Of a stretch of 18,815 nucleotides of DNA, positions 1-7,150 are shown in pieces. The translations under genes and the position numbers were made by a program. Where the stretch lies: NCBI GenBank assembly GCA_033763355.1, contig JANRKT010000084.1, forward strand, positions 1 to 18,815. Reading direction: 5' to 3'. Position 1 is the first letter of the stretch. Each line of letters starts with the position of its first letter. The DNA comes from JANRKT01 sp033763355. Its GTDB lineage: Bacteria > Bacteroidota > Bacteroidia > Chitinophagales > Chitinophagaceae. The notes beneath the pieces were generated by a model. That model saw nothing but the letters and a program-made list of their open reading frames with translations, was not told the DNA's origin and ran no database searches.

Positions 1-435
1 CAGAGCAGGGAAGTAAAAGAAATACAGAAAAGGATTTTTGAGTTCAGTGAGTTTATGGTGCATGTATTGAAAAAGGAAGATGTTGGCGCTTCGCTGAAAG
101 GCAAAGCAACATACCACGATTCATGTGCAGGCCTGCGTGAATGTAAGATCAAAGAAGAACCAAGAAAACTGCTGGCGAATGTTAAAGGCCTTGAGCTTAC
201 TGAAATGAATGATGTGGAAACCTGTTGCGGTTTCGGCGGCACTTTCGCCGTAAAGTTTGAACCCATTTCCATTGCTATGGGCGACCAGAAAACCAGCAAT
301 GCAGCAGCAACAGGGGCTGATTACATTATCTCTACCGACATGAGTTGTTTGATGCACATAGACGGGGTGATGAAAAATAAAGGGCTGAAAGTTCAGTCCA
401 TGCACCTTGCAGATGTGCTGGCAAGCGGGTGGTAG
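1..435 (+). CDS. lutA: LutA/YkgE-type (Fe-S)-binding oxidoreductase subunit, 3' part only
   Basis: The frame is open from the first base, so this is the last 144 residues of a protein of usually about 240-250; the start lies outside the window. It carries the second cysteine-rich (CCG/DUF224) repeat: YHDSC with Cys42 of the fragment, ETCCGFGG with Cys75-Cys76, and SCLMH with Cys116. The CLMH ending in place of CxxC is typical of LutA. In the characterised family LutABC oxidises L-lactate to pyruvate in the cytoplasm, LutA being an Fe-S subunit related to glycolate oxidase and heterodisulfide reductase subunits. lutB and lutC do not follow: the next gene is an EVE-domain protein 129 bases on, so any partners must lie upstream. 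Family assignment is firm. The lactate role is inferred from family, and the internal ATG at 55 is not the real start. Confidence 0.85.
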   Translation, partial: QSREVKEIQKRIFEFSEFMVHVLKKEDVGASLKGKATYHDSCAGLRECKIKEEPRKLLANVKGLELTEMNDVETCCGFGGTFAVKFEPISIAMGDQKTSNAAATGADYIISTDMSCLMHIDGVMKNKGLKVQSMHLADVLASGW

Positions 436-441
436 GCCCAA

Positions 442-532
442 AATGTAAAATGCAAAGCGCATAGTACAAAACGCAATATTCTAATTTCTTTGGTTTTATC
501 TCTCTCTTAATTTTCCCAAATCATTTTACATT
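442..532. repeat. Imperfect inverted repeat AATGTAAAATG / CATTTTACATT in the lutA-EVE gap
   Basis: The 129-base AT-rich gap between lutA and the EVE gene has an 11-base arm at 442-452 whose exact reverse complement is at 522-532. A further partial copy (TTTTACATTC) follows at about 537-546. The arms are about 70 bases apart with no run of T straight after, so a simple intrinsic terminator is unlikely. It may be a decayed dispersed intergenic repeat. No clear promoter was seen; a TATATTTC at 555-562 abuts the start codon too closely to be a -7 box. Confidence 0.4.
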
Positions 533-564
533 CTTTATTTTACATTCAAAATTTTATATTTCTT

Positions 565-975
565 ATGGCTTATTGGTTAGTCAAATCAGAACCTTCTGCT
601 TATTCATGGGAGAAGCTTGAAAAAGACAAGCAAACCATGTGGGATGGTGTGCGTAACTATGCTGCCCGCAACCATCTTAAAGCAATGAAAAAAGAGGATG
701 AAGTTTTCTTTTATCACAGCAATGAAGGTTTGAATATTGTGGGCATTGCAAAAGTGGCCAAAGAAGCTTACCAGGATCCCACTACGGATGAAACAGCATG
801 GGTGGTGGTTGACCTGAAGCCATATAAAAAACTAAAGAATCCCGTAGCCCTGGACAGCATTAAAAAAGATAAACGTCTTGCAAACATGGCGCTGGTAAGA
901 ATCGGCCGGCTCTCTGTGCAGCCCGTTACAGATGCAGAGTATAAAACCATTCTTGAACTTGCCGGTGAGAAATAA
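565..975 (+). CDS. EVE-domain protein (PUA superfamily, possible modified-base reader)
   Basis: This 136-residue protein is almost entirely one EVE domain. Recognisable blocks are YWLVKSEP at residues 3-10, WDGVRNYAARN at 26-36, FYHS at 49-52 and GIAKV at 60-64. Its length matches single-domain bacterial EVE proteins and eukaryotic thymocyte nuclear protein 1. EVE domains are related to PUA and YTH folds; members bind modified nucleic-acid bases, but the cellular role of stand-alone bacterial copies is mostly unsettled. No restriction or methyltransferase gene is nearby, so nothing here points to a defence function. The ATG at 565 begins directly at the conserved N-terminal strand, so the start is secure. 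A large inverted repeat begins at its stop codon. Confidence 0.88.
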   Translation: MAYWLVKSEPSAYSWEKLEKDKQTMWDGVRNYAARNHLKAMKKEDEVFFYHSNEGLNIVGIAKVAKEAYQDPTTDETAWVVVDLKPYKKLKNPVALDSIKKDKRLANMALVRIGRLSVQPVTDAEYKTILELAGEK

Positions 976-1040
976 AACCTGACAGATTTTTTTGGAAAGC
1001 TTTTGTTTACGCAACATCTTGCATAAATCTGTCAGGTTTT
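974..1040. repeat. Perfect 16-bp inverted repeat, AAACCTGACAG family, copy 1
   Basis: The arm at 974-989 (AAAACCTGACAGATTT) is repeated as its exact reverse complement at 1025-1040, with a 35-base spacer. The spacer holds its own small hairpin, GCAA-CATC-TTGC at 1011-1022. The left arm overlaps the last two bases of the EVE stop codon. In RNA this would be a strong stem and may end the EVE transcript, although no U-tract follows directly. A second element with the same core lies at 9258-9320. Confidence 0.75.
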
Positions 1041-1066
1041 AAGAAAACTGCAAATGATTAAGTATT

Positions 1067-1978
1067 ATGAACAGTAAATTCTTCATCTGCCTCTCTGCCG
1101 TTTTTATAGTTGCCTGTATCGCTTCCTGTGCACAAATTGAAACACATAAGGTTTCTCCCGCTGCAACGGGCGCCGCTATTCAAAATGTACACTCAGACCA
1201 TTACGTTTACCTGAACAGCTCAGTAAAACCCCTCAATAAACTTTTAATCAGCATAGTAGGCACAGGCGGACATGCAGACAATTTCAGCTCATTCAGTATT
1301 GCTGCTGCAAACCTCGGCTATCATGTCATCAGTATAGATTATAAAAATGAGGTGGTAACAACCGCCTGCAGCAACAGTGCAGACAGCAGTTGCTTTGATG
1401 AATTCAGGCAGGAAATTGTTTTTGGTACACAGGTAAGCGATACAGTAAAGGTTGACAGCGCCAACAGCATTTATAACCGCATTGTAAAACTGGTTACTTA
1501 CCTGTCTGAAAATCATAAAAACGAAAACTGGAAACAGTTTATTAAAGGAAGGGATATTAATTGGGCAAAATGTACACTGGTGGGCCATTCCCAGGGCGCC
1601 GGCCATGCAGCTTATATTGCCAAACATCATGCAGTGGAAAAAGCGATCATGCTTGCAGGGCCGCAGGATTACCGTTCAAATTTTTCATCCCCTGCTATGT
1701 GGCTGTCATTACCGGGCAAAACCGATCCGGTTCGCTATTATGCATTGCTTCATGAAAAAGACCCTTACGATTGCAAAAAGCAAACTGCAAACTGTATGGT
1801 ATTGATGCAGGGCGGCAACCCCTCAACAGTTACACTTAATGATGTTGCCCCGTATGAAGGCAAAGGAAATATCTTTATCACAAATATTGCCACCAATCAG
1901 CCGCATGGCATTGTAACTGATGCCCTCTTTATCAAAACATGGCAATATATATTGCAGGAAGAACCTCATAAAAAATAA
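1067..1978 (+). CDS. Alpha/beta-hydrolase-fold lipoprotein
   Basis: A 303-residue protein with an N-terminal hydrophobic segment ending in the lipobox I-A-S-C at residues 18-21, so it is probably lipidated at Cys21 and anchored in the envelope facing the periplasm. A nucleophile elbow, GHSQGAG, places Ser175 as the likely catalytic serine. His280 in NQPHGIVTD is the best candidate for the catalytic histidine; Asp232 in EKDPYD may be the acid. The region around residues 60-70 (VGTGGHA) could form the oxyanion loop. It resembles uncharacterised alpha/beta hydrolases sometimes named BPSS1187-like; the substrate cannot be read from sequence. Four cysteines in the mature part (Cys101, Cys109, Cys236, Cys243) fall in two close pairs, consistent with disulfides in an exported protein. 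The fold is well supported, the function unknown. Confidence 0.8.
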   Translation: MNSKFFICLSAVFIVACIASCAQIETHKVSPAATGAAIQNVHSDHYVYLNSSVKPLNKLLISIVGTGGHADNFSSFSIAAANLGYHVISIDYKNEVVTTACSNSADSSCFDEFRQEIVFGTQVSDTVKVDSANSIYNRIVKLVTYLSENHKNENWKQFIKGRDINWAKCTLVGHSQGAGHAAYIAKHHAVEKAIMLAGPQDYRSNFSSPAMWLSLPGKTDPVRYYALLHEKDPYDCKKQTANCMVLMQGGNPSTVTLNDVAPYEGKGNIFITNIATNQPHGIVTDALFIKTWQYILQEEPHKK

Positions 1979-2058
1979 CCATCCCGTTTCTTCTCTTGCC
2001 TTAACTTTTTATTTGGGTTACTTTTTCACGGCTGCCGGAATCAATAACCGGTTCTCAT

Positions 2059-2070
2059 TTGCAATTGCAA
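2059..2070. repeat. 12-bp perfect palindrome TTGCAATTGCAA
   Basis: A perfect palindrome in the 185-base gap between the hydrolase lipoprotein and the DUF4349 lipoprotein, about 94 bases before the latter's start. It could be an operator half-site pair, but no regulator is encoded nearby and only one copy was seen. The rest of this gap shows no convincing promoter or terminator. Confidence 0.25.
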
Positions 2071-2163
2071 GTAATGAAACAACCAAACCAATAATGCAGT
2101 AAGCCTTATGTAAAAAGAAGGTAGCTGCATCTTTTATTCATCAACCCGAAAATAATATTAGTC

Positions 2164-3084
2164 ATGAAAGCAAAATTACTGTTACTGGCTTTTGCCGGTA
2201 TGATATTCTCCTGCAATAACTTTTCAAATGAATCTGCTTTACAGAAATTGCCTGATTTAAAAGAAAAGCAAATGGAAACTTCAGAAGGTTTTTTGTCAGC
2301 AACTGATTCTTCGGTTTCCTTAAATGAAACCAGGCAGGAAGACGAAAAATCACCGACAACGCCTCGCCAAAAACCTAAACCGTCAGAACAACCAAAATCT
2401 CCCAATATTGATTGGGATAAAAAAATAATAAAGACAGCCACGCTTAATGCAGAAGTAAAAGATTACCGGGCTTACTATTCTGTGTTGCGTTCAACCGTTA
2501 AACAATTTGGGGGATATATTGCACAGGAACAACAAAACCAATCCGCTTACCAGCTTACCAATACTGTTATTATTAAAGTGCCTGTTGACCAGTTTGATAA
2601 TGCAGTAACAGCATTGATCCCGGAAAGTGAGAGAATTATTGAGAGAAAAATTACTTCTGCAGATGTAACTGGTGAGGTAGTTGATACCAAATCACGAATG
2701 GAGGCTAAAAGGCAGGTAAGGCTGCGTTATCTTGATCTGCTGAAACAGGCAAAGAATATGGAAGAAATCCTGCAGGTTCAAAATGAAATCAATGACATCC
2801 AGGAACAAATTGAATCTGCTGACGGAAGGCTGAATTATCTCACCCATTCTGCTGCATTCAGCACCATTAACCTTACTTTTTTCCAGGTGCTTGATGCCGG
2901 TGCAAAAGACACTACCGATCCGGGTTTCTGGAAAAAGATAATCATTGCTTTTAAAAACGGCTGGAGTTTTGTCGGGGAGCTGGTTGTTGGCCAGGTGAAT
3001 TTATGGCCTTTATGGTTGATGATAATTGGCGTTGTAGCAGTTTATAAAAAAGCAAGAACAAGGAAAATTAAACCGGTTTCTTAA
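2164..3084 (+). CDS. DUF4349 domain lipoprotein with coiled coil and C-terminal membrane helix
   Basis: A 306-residue protein beginning with a lipoprotein signal whose lipobox is I-F-S-C (Cys17). Residues 20-80 are a polar, Ser/Pro/Lys-rich linker. The DUF4349 core runs from about residue 85 to 295: a beta-alpha unit (KTATLNAEVKDYRAYYSVL), a second repeat around VPVDQFDNAVTAL, a long amphipathic helix at about 175-220 likely to form a coiled coil, and the strand STINLTFFQ. A hydrophobic helix at about 280-295 (LWPLWLMIIGVVAVY) is followed by a basic tail. This order of lipobox, coiled coil and single C-terminal helix is usual for the family, whose function is not established. A scaffold-like envelope role is only a guess. 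A probable terminator follows at 3140-3159. Confidence 0.85.
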   Translation: MKAKLLLLAFAGMIFSCNNFSNESALQKLPDLKEKQMETSEGFLSATDSSVSLNETRQEDEKSPTTPRQKPKPSEQPKSPNIDWDKKIIKTATLNAEVKDYRAYYSVLRSTVKQFGGYIAQEQQNQSAYQLTNTVIIKVPVDQFDNAVTALIPESERIIERKITSADVTGEVVDTKSRMEAKRQVRLRYLDLLKQAKNMEEILQVQNEINDIQEQIESADGRLNYLTHSAAFSTINLTFFQVLDAGAKDTTDPGFWKKIIIAFKNGWSFVGELVVGQVNLWPLWLMIIGVVAVYKKARTRKIKPVS

Positions 3085-3139
3085 CCCTTCACTTGCCATC
3101 CTTTCGCTTGATCCCTGCATTAAAACAAGCAGGCAGCTT

Positions 3140-3159
3140 AGGGTTGGCAACCTTTTTTT
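3140..3159 (+). terminator. Probable intrinsic terminator of the DUF4349 gene
   Basis: AGGGTT-GGC-AACCTT can fold into a six-pair stem (one G-U pair) with a three-base loop, running directly into a tract of seven T at 3153-3159. It lies 56 bases after the DUF4349 stop codon and before the next gene. The stem is short, so this is moderate evidence only. The T-tract merges with the putative -33 element of the following promoter. Confidence 0.4.
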
Positions 3160-3186
3160 GCCGCTGTTGTATTTAAGCTATATTAG
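3157..3186 (+). promoter_or_regulatory. Putative Bacteroidota-type promoter of the amino-alcohol operon
   Basis: TTTG at 3157-3160 matches the -33 element, and TATATTAG at 3179-3186 matches the TAnnTTTG -7 element except for one base. The spacer is 18 bases, slightly short of the usual 19-21. Transcription would start near 3192, giving a leader of only about a dozen bases before the TTG start codon at 3204. No operator-like repeat was found beside it. Confidence 0.4.
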
Positions 3187-3203
3187 AGGATAAATTTTTT
3201 CTT

Positions 3204-4529
3204 TTGTCTTCTTCCCCAACACAACTTAAACGTACACTTACACCCGCCATGCTATGGGGCCTTGGTGTGGGTTATGTTATTTCAGGAATGTATTTCGGCT
3301 GGAACCTCGGTTTGGAGAAGGGGGGCACATGGGGCTTAGCTATTGCAACTTTTTTTATAATCATTCTTTACATCACTTTCACTTTCAGTTATACTGAACT
3401 GGCCTGCGCCATTCCAAAAGCCGGCGGCGCATTTGATTACGCCACCCGTGCATTGGGAAACGATCTTGGCTTTATTGCAGGCATGGCGCAGAATATTGAA
3501 TTTATCTTTGCCCCGCCTGCTATTGCTTTTGCCATCGGCGCTTATTTTAATTTGTTCTTTCCGCAAGTGCCTGTTATTGCAATTGCCATTTTTGCCTACC
3601 TGGTTTTTACAGCACTGAACATTTATGGCGTAAAAGCAGCAGCCACTTTTGAACTGCTGATTACTGTGTTAGCCGTAGCGGAACTGCTGATATTTGCCGG
3701 GGTGGCCTTACCGCATTTTGAAATTAAAAATTTACAGCGCAATGCTTTTCCCAACGGATGGCAGGGGGTGTTTGCATCCGTTCCTTTCGCCATCTGGTTT
3801 TTTCTGGCTATTGAAGGTGTGGCCAATGTTGCCGAGGAAGCCATCAATCCCAGGGGCACCATGCTGCTGGGTTTTGGTTCTGCTATAATAACACTTGTTG
3901 TATTGTGCATACTTACTTTTATAAGTTCGGTTGGAGTGGCCGGGTGGGAAGCCATTGTTTATAAAACTGACAGAACCACTTCCGATTCCCCTTTGCCGCT
4001 TGCATTAAGCCATGTGGTAGGTGAAAATAACTTTCTTTACCATTTGCTGATTACGGTAGGATTGTTTGGCCTTATTGCTTCTTTTCATGGTATCATTCTT
4101 GCCGCAGGGCGTTCAAGTTTTGAATTTGGCAGGGTGCAGTTTGCCCCGGCCTTTTTAGGAAAAATCCACCCGAAATTTCAAACTCCTGCCAATGCACTGC
4201 TCATCAACATGCTGATTGGCATTATTGCCCTGCTGACAGGAAGAACTGCCGAAATCATTACCATATCCGTTTTTGGTGCATTAACGCTGTACATTATTTC
4301 CATGATTGCTTTATTCAGGCTGAGAAAAAAAGAACCGCAATTGGAAAGACCTTTTAAAACACCGCTGTATCCTTTTTTTCCCGCTGTTGCTTTATTCATC
4401 GCAGTGGTTTCATTACTGGCCATGACGATCTATAATTTTAAACCGGCTGTTGTTTATTTTTTAATATTGCTGATCTGTTTTGCCCTGTTTAAAATTTTAT
4501 ACCGCAGGAAACCGGTAACTATTCAGTAA
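3204..4529 (+). CDS. APC-superfamily permease, ethanolamine-permease-like
   Basis: A 441-residue integral membrane protein with about twelve hydrophobic segments. The first segment contains YVISGMYFGWNLGL (residues 24-37); residues 63-80 hold YTELACAIPKAGGAFDYA and residues 103-115 APPAIAFAIGAYF. These are blocks I associate with the ethanolamine permease subgroup of the amino acid-polyamine-organocation superfamily rather than with general amino-acid permeases. It is predicted to bring ethanolamine or a related amino alcohol across the inner membrane. It is the first gene of a five-gene co-directional cluster, 23 bases before the ligase. The start is an unusual TTG at 3204; the first in-frame ATG, at 3249 (Met16), would leave almost no N-terminal tail before the first helix. 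Substrate is inferred from subgroup and neighbours; another small amine remains possible. Confidence 0.82.
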   Translation: MSSSPTQLKRTLTPAMLWGLGVGYVISGMYFGWNLGLEKGGTWGLAIATFFIIILYITFTFSYTELACAIPKAGGAFDYATRALGNDLGFIAGMAQNIEFIFAPPAIAFAIGAYFNLFFPQVPVIAIAIFAYLVFTALNIYGVKAAATFELLITVLAVAELLIFAGVALPHFEIKNLQRNAFPNGWQGVFASVPFAIWFFLAIEGVANVAEEAINPRGTMLLGFGSAIITLVVLCILTFISSVGVAGWEAIVYKTDRTTSDSPLPLALSHVVGENNFLYHLLITVGLFGLIASFHGIILAAGRSSFEFGRVQFAPAFLGKIHPKFQTPANALLINMLIGIIALLTGRTAEIITISVFGALTLYIISMIALFRLRKKEPQLERPFKTPLYPFFPAVALFIAVVSLLAMTIYNFKPAVVYFLILLICFALFKILYRRKPVTIQ

Positions 4530-4552
4530 ATTATGGTTAACAATCTCAATAC

Positions 4553-5911
4553 ATGAATACCAGGGAAATCCTTCAATACGTAAAAGACCATCCTTCAGGA
4601 AAAGTAAAAATCGCTTACAGTGATATTGACGGCATTCTGCGGGGCAAATACATTTCATCAGAAAAATTTCTTTCGGTTGCTGAAACCGGAACAACATTCT
4701 GCGATGTGGTATTTGGATGGGATGCAGGCGATGTGGTGTATGATAATGTAAAATACACCGGCTGGCATACGGGCTATCCTGATGCGCTTGCAAGGATTGA
4801 TCTTTCAACTTTCAGAAAAATACCCTGGGAGAATGGTGTGCCTTTCTTCTTGGGAGAGATCATTGATGATAAGGGAAACCCGGCTTATGTTTGCCCAAGG
4901 CAACTGCTGAAAAAAGTTATTGATGATGCAACCAAAGAAGGTTTCACTGCTTATTTTTCACAGGAGTTCGAATGGTTCAATTTTGCTGAAACACCGCAAA
5001 GCGCCAATGATAAACAATTCAAGAACCTTATACCGTTAACACCCGGTATGTTTGGTTATTCCATTTTGCGGAGCAGTCTGGAAAACCCTTATTTCAATGA
5101 TCTTTTTGATTTACTCAAAAAATTTAATGTGCCCCTTGAAGGCTTGCATACAGAAACCGGCCCGGGTGTTTACGAAGCAGCCATTCAGTATTCAGGTGCA
5201 TTGGAAGCTGCCGACAGGGCAGTATTATTTAAAACAGCAGTAAAAGAAATTGCATACCGGCATGGGGTGCTGGCAACATTCATGGCAAAGATCAATGAAA
5301 ACCTTCCCGGTTGCGGCGGGCATGTGCACCAGAGTTTGTGGGACAAAGCCTCAAAGAAAAATCTTTTTTACGATGAGAAAGCAAAAAATAAGGTCAGCGC
5401 ATTAATGCAACATTATATAGCAGGCCAGTTGTATTGCCTGCCGCATATACTGCCAATGTATGCCCCGGTAATTAACAGCTATAAAAGATTAGTGGAAGGG
5501 GCATGGGCCCCCACAACCTTAACATGGGGTATTGACAACCGCACAGTGGCTTTGCGTGTTTTAAACAACAGCAGCAAAAGCTGCAGGCTGGAGACAAGGG
5601 TGATTGGCTCTGATGTGAACCCATACCTTGCTATGGCCGCTTCATTGGCTTCGGGTTTGTATGGCATTAAACACAAGCTGAAATTAAAACAGCCTGCTGT
5701 AACCGGCAATGGTTATAAAGAAGATTCTTACGGGAGGTTACCGGCTACACTGGAAAAAGCCACTGAAGCAATGAAACAATCTGCTGTTGCAAAAGAAATA
5801 TTCGGTGAAAAGTTTACCGAACATTTCGTTCAGACCAGGGAGTGGGAGTGGAGACAGCATTTAAAAGCAGTAACAGACTGGGAGCATAAAAGGTATTTTG
5901 AGATTATATAG
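4553..5911 (+). CDS. Glutamine-synthetase-like gamma-glutamyl-amine (ethanolamine) ligase
   Basis: A 452-residue member of the glutamine synthetase family. The fold is intact: beta-grasp DIDGILRGK at residues 24-32, metal ligands in SQEFEWF (Glu138, Glu140), HTETGPGVYE (Glu201, Glu208), GGHVHQS (His257), NSYKRL (308-313), DNRT (328-331) and RLETR (Glu347). Two ammonium-handling features of real GSI are gone: the DGSS-like segment carrying Asp50 is replaced around residues 49-60, and the flap motif YEAP (Glu327 in Salmonella) reads A-W-A-P with Trp318 in place of Glu. The adenylylation-site motif NLYDLP is also absent; the region reads YGRLPATL. The same losses occur in PuuA, IpuC and GlnA4, which ligate glutamate to an amine using ATP. 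With an ethanolamine-type permease upstream and an alcohol dehydrogenase downstream, gamma-glutamylethanolamide synthetase is the best call. The exact amine is inferred. Confidence 0.85.
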   Translation: MNTREILQYVKDHPSGKVKIAYSDIDGILRGKYISSEKFLSVAETGTTFCDVVFGWDAGDVVYDNVKYTGWHTGYPDALARIDLSTFRKIPWENGVPFFLGEIIDDKGNPAYVCPRQLLKKVIDDATKEGFTAYFSQEFEWFNFAETPQSANDKQFKNLIPLTPGMFGYSILRSSLENPYFNDLFDLLKKFNVPLEGLHTETGPGVYEAAIQYSGALEAADRAVLFKTAVKEIAYRHGVLATFMAKINENLPGCGGHVHQSLWDKASKKNLFYDEKAKNKVSALMQHYIAGQLYCLPHILPMYAPVINSYKRLVEGAWAPTTLTWGIDNRTVALRVLNNSSKSCRLETRVIGSDVNPYLAMAASLASGLYGIKHKLKLKQPAVTGNGYKEDSYGRLPATLEKATEAMKQSAVAKEIFGEKFTEHFVQTREWEWRQHLKAVTDWEHKRYFEII

Positions 5912-5913
5912 CT

Positions 5914-5934
5914 CCCCTCTCCTTTGGAGAGGGG
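5914..5934. repeat. Hairpin CCCCTCTCC-TTT-GGAGAGGGG inside the operon
   Basis: A perfect nine-pair GC-rich stem with a TTT loop, starting three bases after the ligase stop codon and followed by CCGGGGGTGAGGTTTTT to 5951. I recognise the whole string as a short dispersed palindrome common in Bacteroidota genomes, so it may be a mobile or REP-like element. Five T at 5947-5951 lie too far from the stem for a standard terminator. It may protect the 3' end of the permease-ligase RNA or dampen expression of the three genes that follow. Confidence 0.75.
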
Positions 5935-5997
5935 CCGGGGGTGAGGTTTTTACAGGCAAAAAGAATTATACTTAGAGGATATAAACAACAGCAAATA

Positions 5998-7146
5998 ATG
6001 ACTTTCGATAAAATCTATCAATACAATTTTCCAACCACCATCCGTTTCGGGGCGGGTGCAAGCAATGAACTTGGAGATTATCTTATAAAAAATAATTTAT
6101 CTGCACCGCTTGTAGTTACCGATCCTAATGTAGCCCAGCTGGGTTTCTTTAAAGCTATTACTGAAAAAATAAAAGGAAAGAATATTTCAGTTGAAGTATT
6201 CAGTGATATTCATAAAAACCCTGTTAAATCGGATGTATATAAGGGAACTGATGTGTACGACAATACCAAAAGGGATTGTATTATCGGCATAGGCGGCGGG
6301 GCGGCGCTGGATGTAGCGAGGGCCATTGTGTTACGCATAAACCACCGCGAAGATTTATTCAAGTATGATGATTTGATTGGAGGGGATGTTTATGTGACCA
6401 ATGATGTGCCCCATTTTATTACAATACCCACTACTTCAGGTACGGGGAGTGAAGTGGGACGAAGCGCTATTATTTCAGATGATGTTACCCATCAGAAAAA
6501 AATCCTTTTCTCACCCAAACTGCTGGCAAAGATTGTTTTTGCTGATCCTTTATTAACAATGGAACTGCCCGCATTTATTACTGCTGCAACAGGAATGGAT
6601 GCATTAACGCACAACATGGAAGCATACCTTGCAAAAATGCCGCACCCCATTTGTGAAGGAATTGCACTGGAAGGCATTTCACTCATTCATCATTCGCTGG
6701 AGCAGGCTGTCAATAACCCGGATATTGAATCAAGAAGTAAAATGCTGATGGCTTCCATGATGGGCGCCATTGCTTTTCAGAAAGGGCTTGGTGTGGTGCA
6801 TTCGCTTGCACATCCGCTTTCGTCATTGCTTGATACACATCACGGGCTGGCTAATGCCGTAAACATTCCTTATGGCATGGAATTTAATATTGCGGGCTTT
6901 GAACATAAATTTAAAAGAATTGCTGAAGTGCTTGAATTAAATGATAAAACAGGAAAAGCCGTGGTGCAGTATTTGTTTGACCTTAATTCAAAAATCAGCA
7001 TACCCCATCACCTCAGGGATATTGCTGTGAAAATGGAACATGTTGAAGCATTGTCTGATCTTGCCATTGGAGATTTTGCACATCCCAATAACCCCAAACC
7101 TGTAACAAGAGAGGATTTCAAACAACTTTACCTGAAAGCGTTGTAA
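5998..7146 (+). CDS. Iron-type (class III) alcohol dehydrogenase
   Basis: A 382-residue Fe-ADH. The N-terminal Rossmann-like half carries the nucleotide loop GIGGGAALDVAR (residues 97-108) and PTTSGTGSEV (144-153). The metal-binding half has GMDALTHNMEAY, VVHSLAHPL and THHGLANA, which supply Asp201, His205, His268 and His282. Their spacing equals the Asp196, His200, His263 and His277 set of E. coli FucO, so the metal site is complete. Most likely role here: NAD-dependent oxidation of the hydroxyl of gamma-glutamylethanolamide to gamma-glutamyl-aminoacetaldehyde in the cytoplasm. The start is placed at ATG 5998 because family members begin close to the FPTTIRFGAG strand; an in-frame GTG at 5941 would add 19 residues encoded by the dispersed repeat. 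The amidotransferase-like gene follows after four bases. Substrate is inferred from context. Confidence 0.87.
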   Translation: MTFDKIYQYNFPTTIRFGAGASNELGDYLIKNNLSAPLVVTDPNVAQLGFFKAITEKIKGKNISVEVFSDIHKNPVKSDVYKGTDVYDNTKRDCIIGIGGGAALDVARAIVLRINHREDLFKYDDLIGGDVYVTNDVPHFITIPTTSGTGSEVGRSAIISDDVTHQKKILFSPKLLAKIVFADPLLTMELPAFITAATGMDALTHNMEAYLAKMPHPICEGIALEGISLIHHSLEQAVNNPDIESRSKMLMASMMGAIAFQKGLGVVHSLAHPLSSLLDTHHGLANAVNIPYGMEFNIAGFEHKFKRIAEVLELNDKTGKAVVQYLFDLNSKISIPHHLRDIAVKMEHVEALSDLAIGDFAHPNNPKPVTREDFKQLYLKAL

Positions 7147-7150
7147 TAAA

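Noticed and set aside
555..562. TATATTTC as a -7 box for the EVE gene
   Set aside because: It ends two bases before the start codon, so the transcript would begin inside the gene.
565..975. The EVE-domain gene as part of an anti-phage or restriction system
   Set aside because: No methyltransferase, nuclease or other defence gene adjoins it; the neighbours are metabolic and envelope genes.
5941..5997. GTG at 5941 as the start of the iron alcohol dehydrogenase
   Set aside because: The 19 added residues come from the dispersed palindrome and its tail and have no counterpart in the family; ATG 5998 gives the expected N-terminus.
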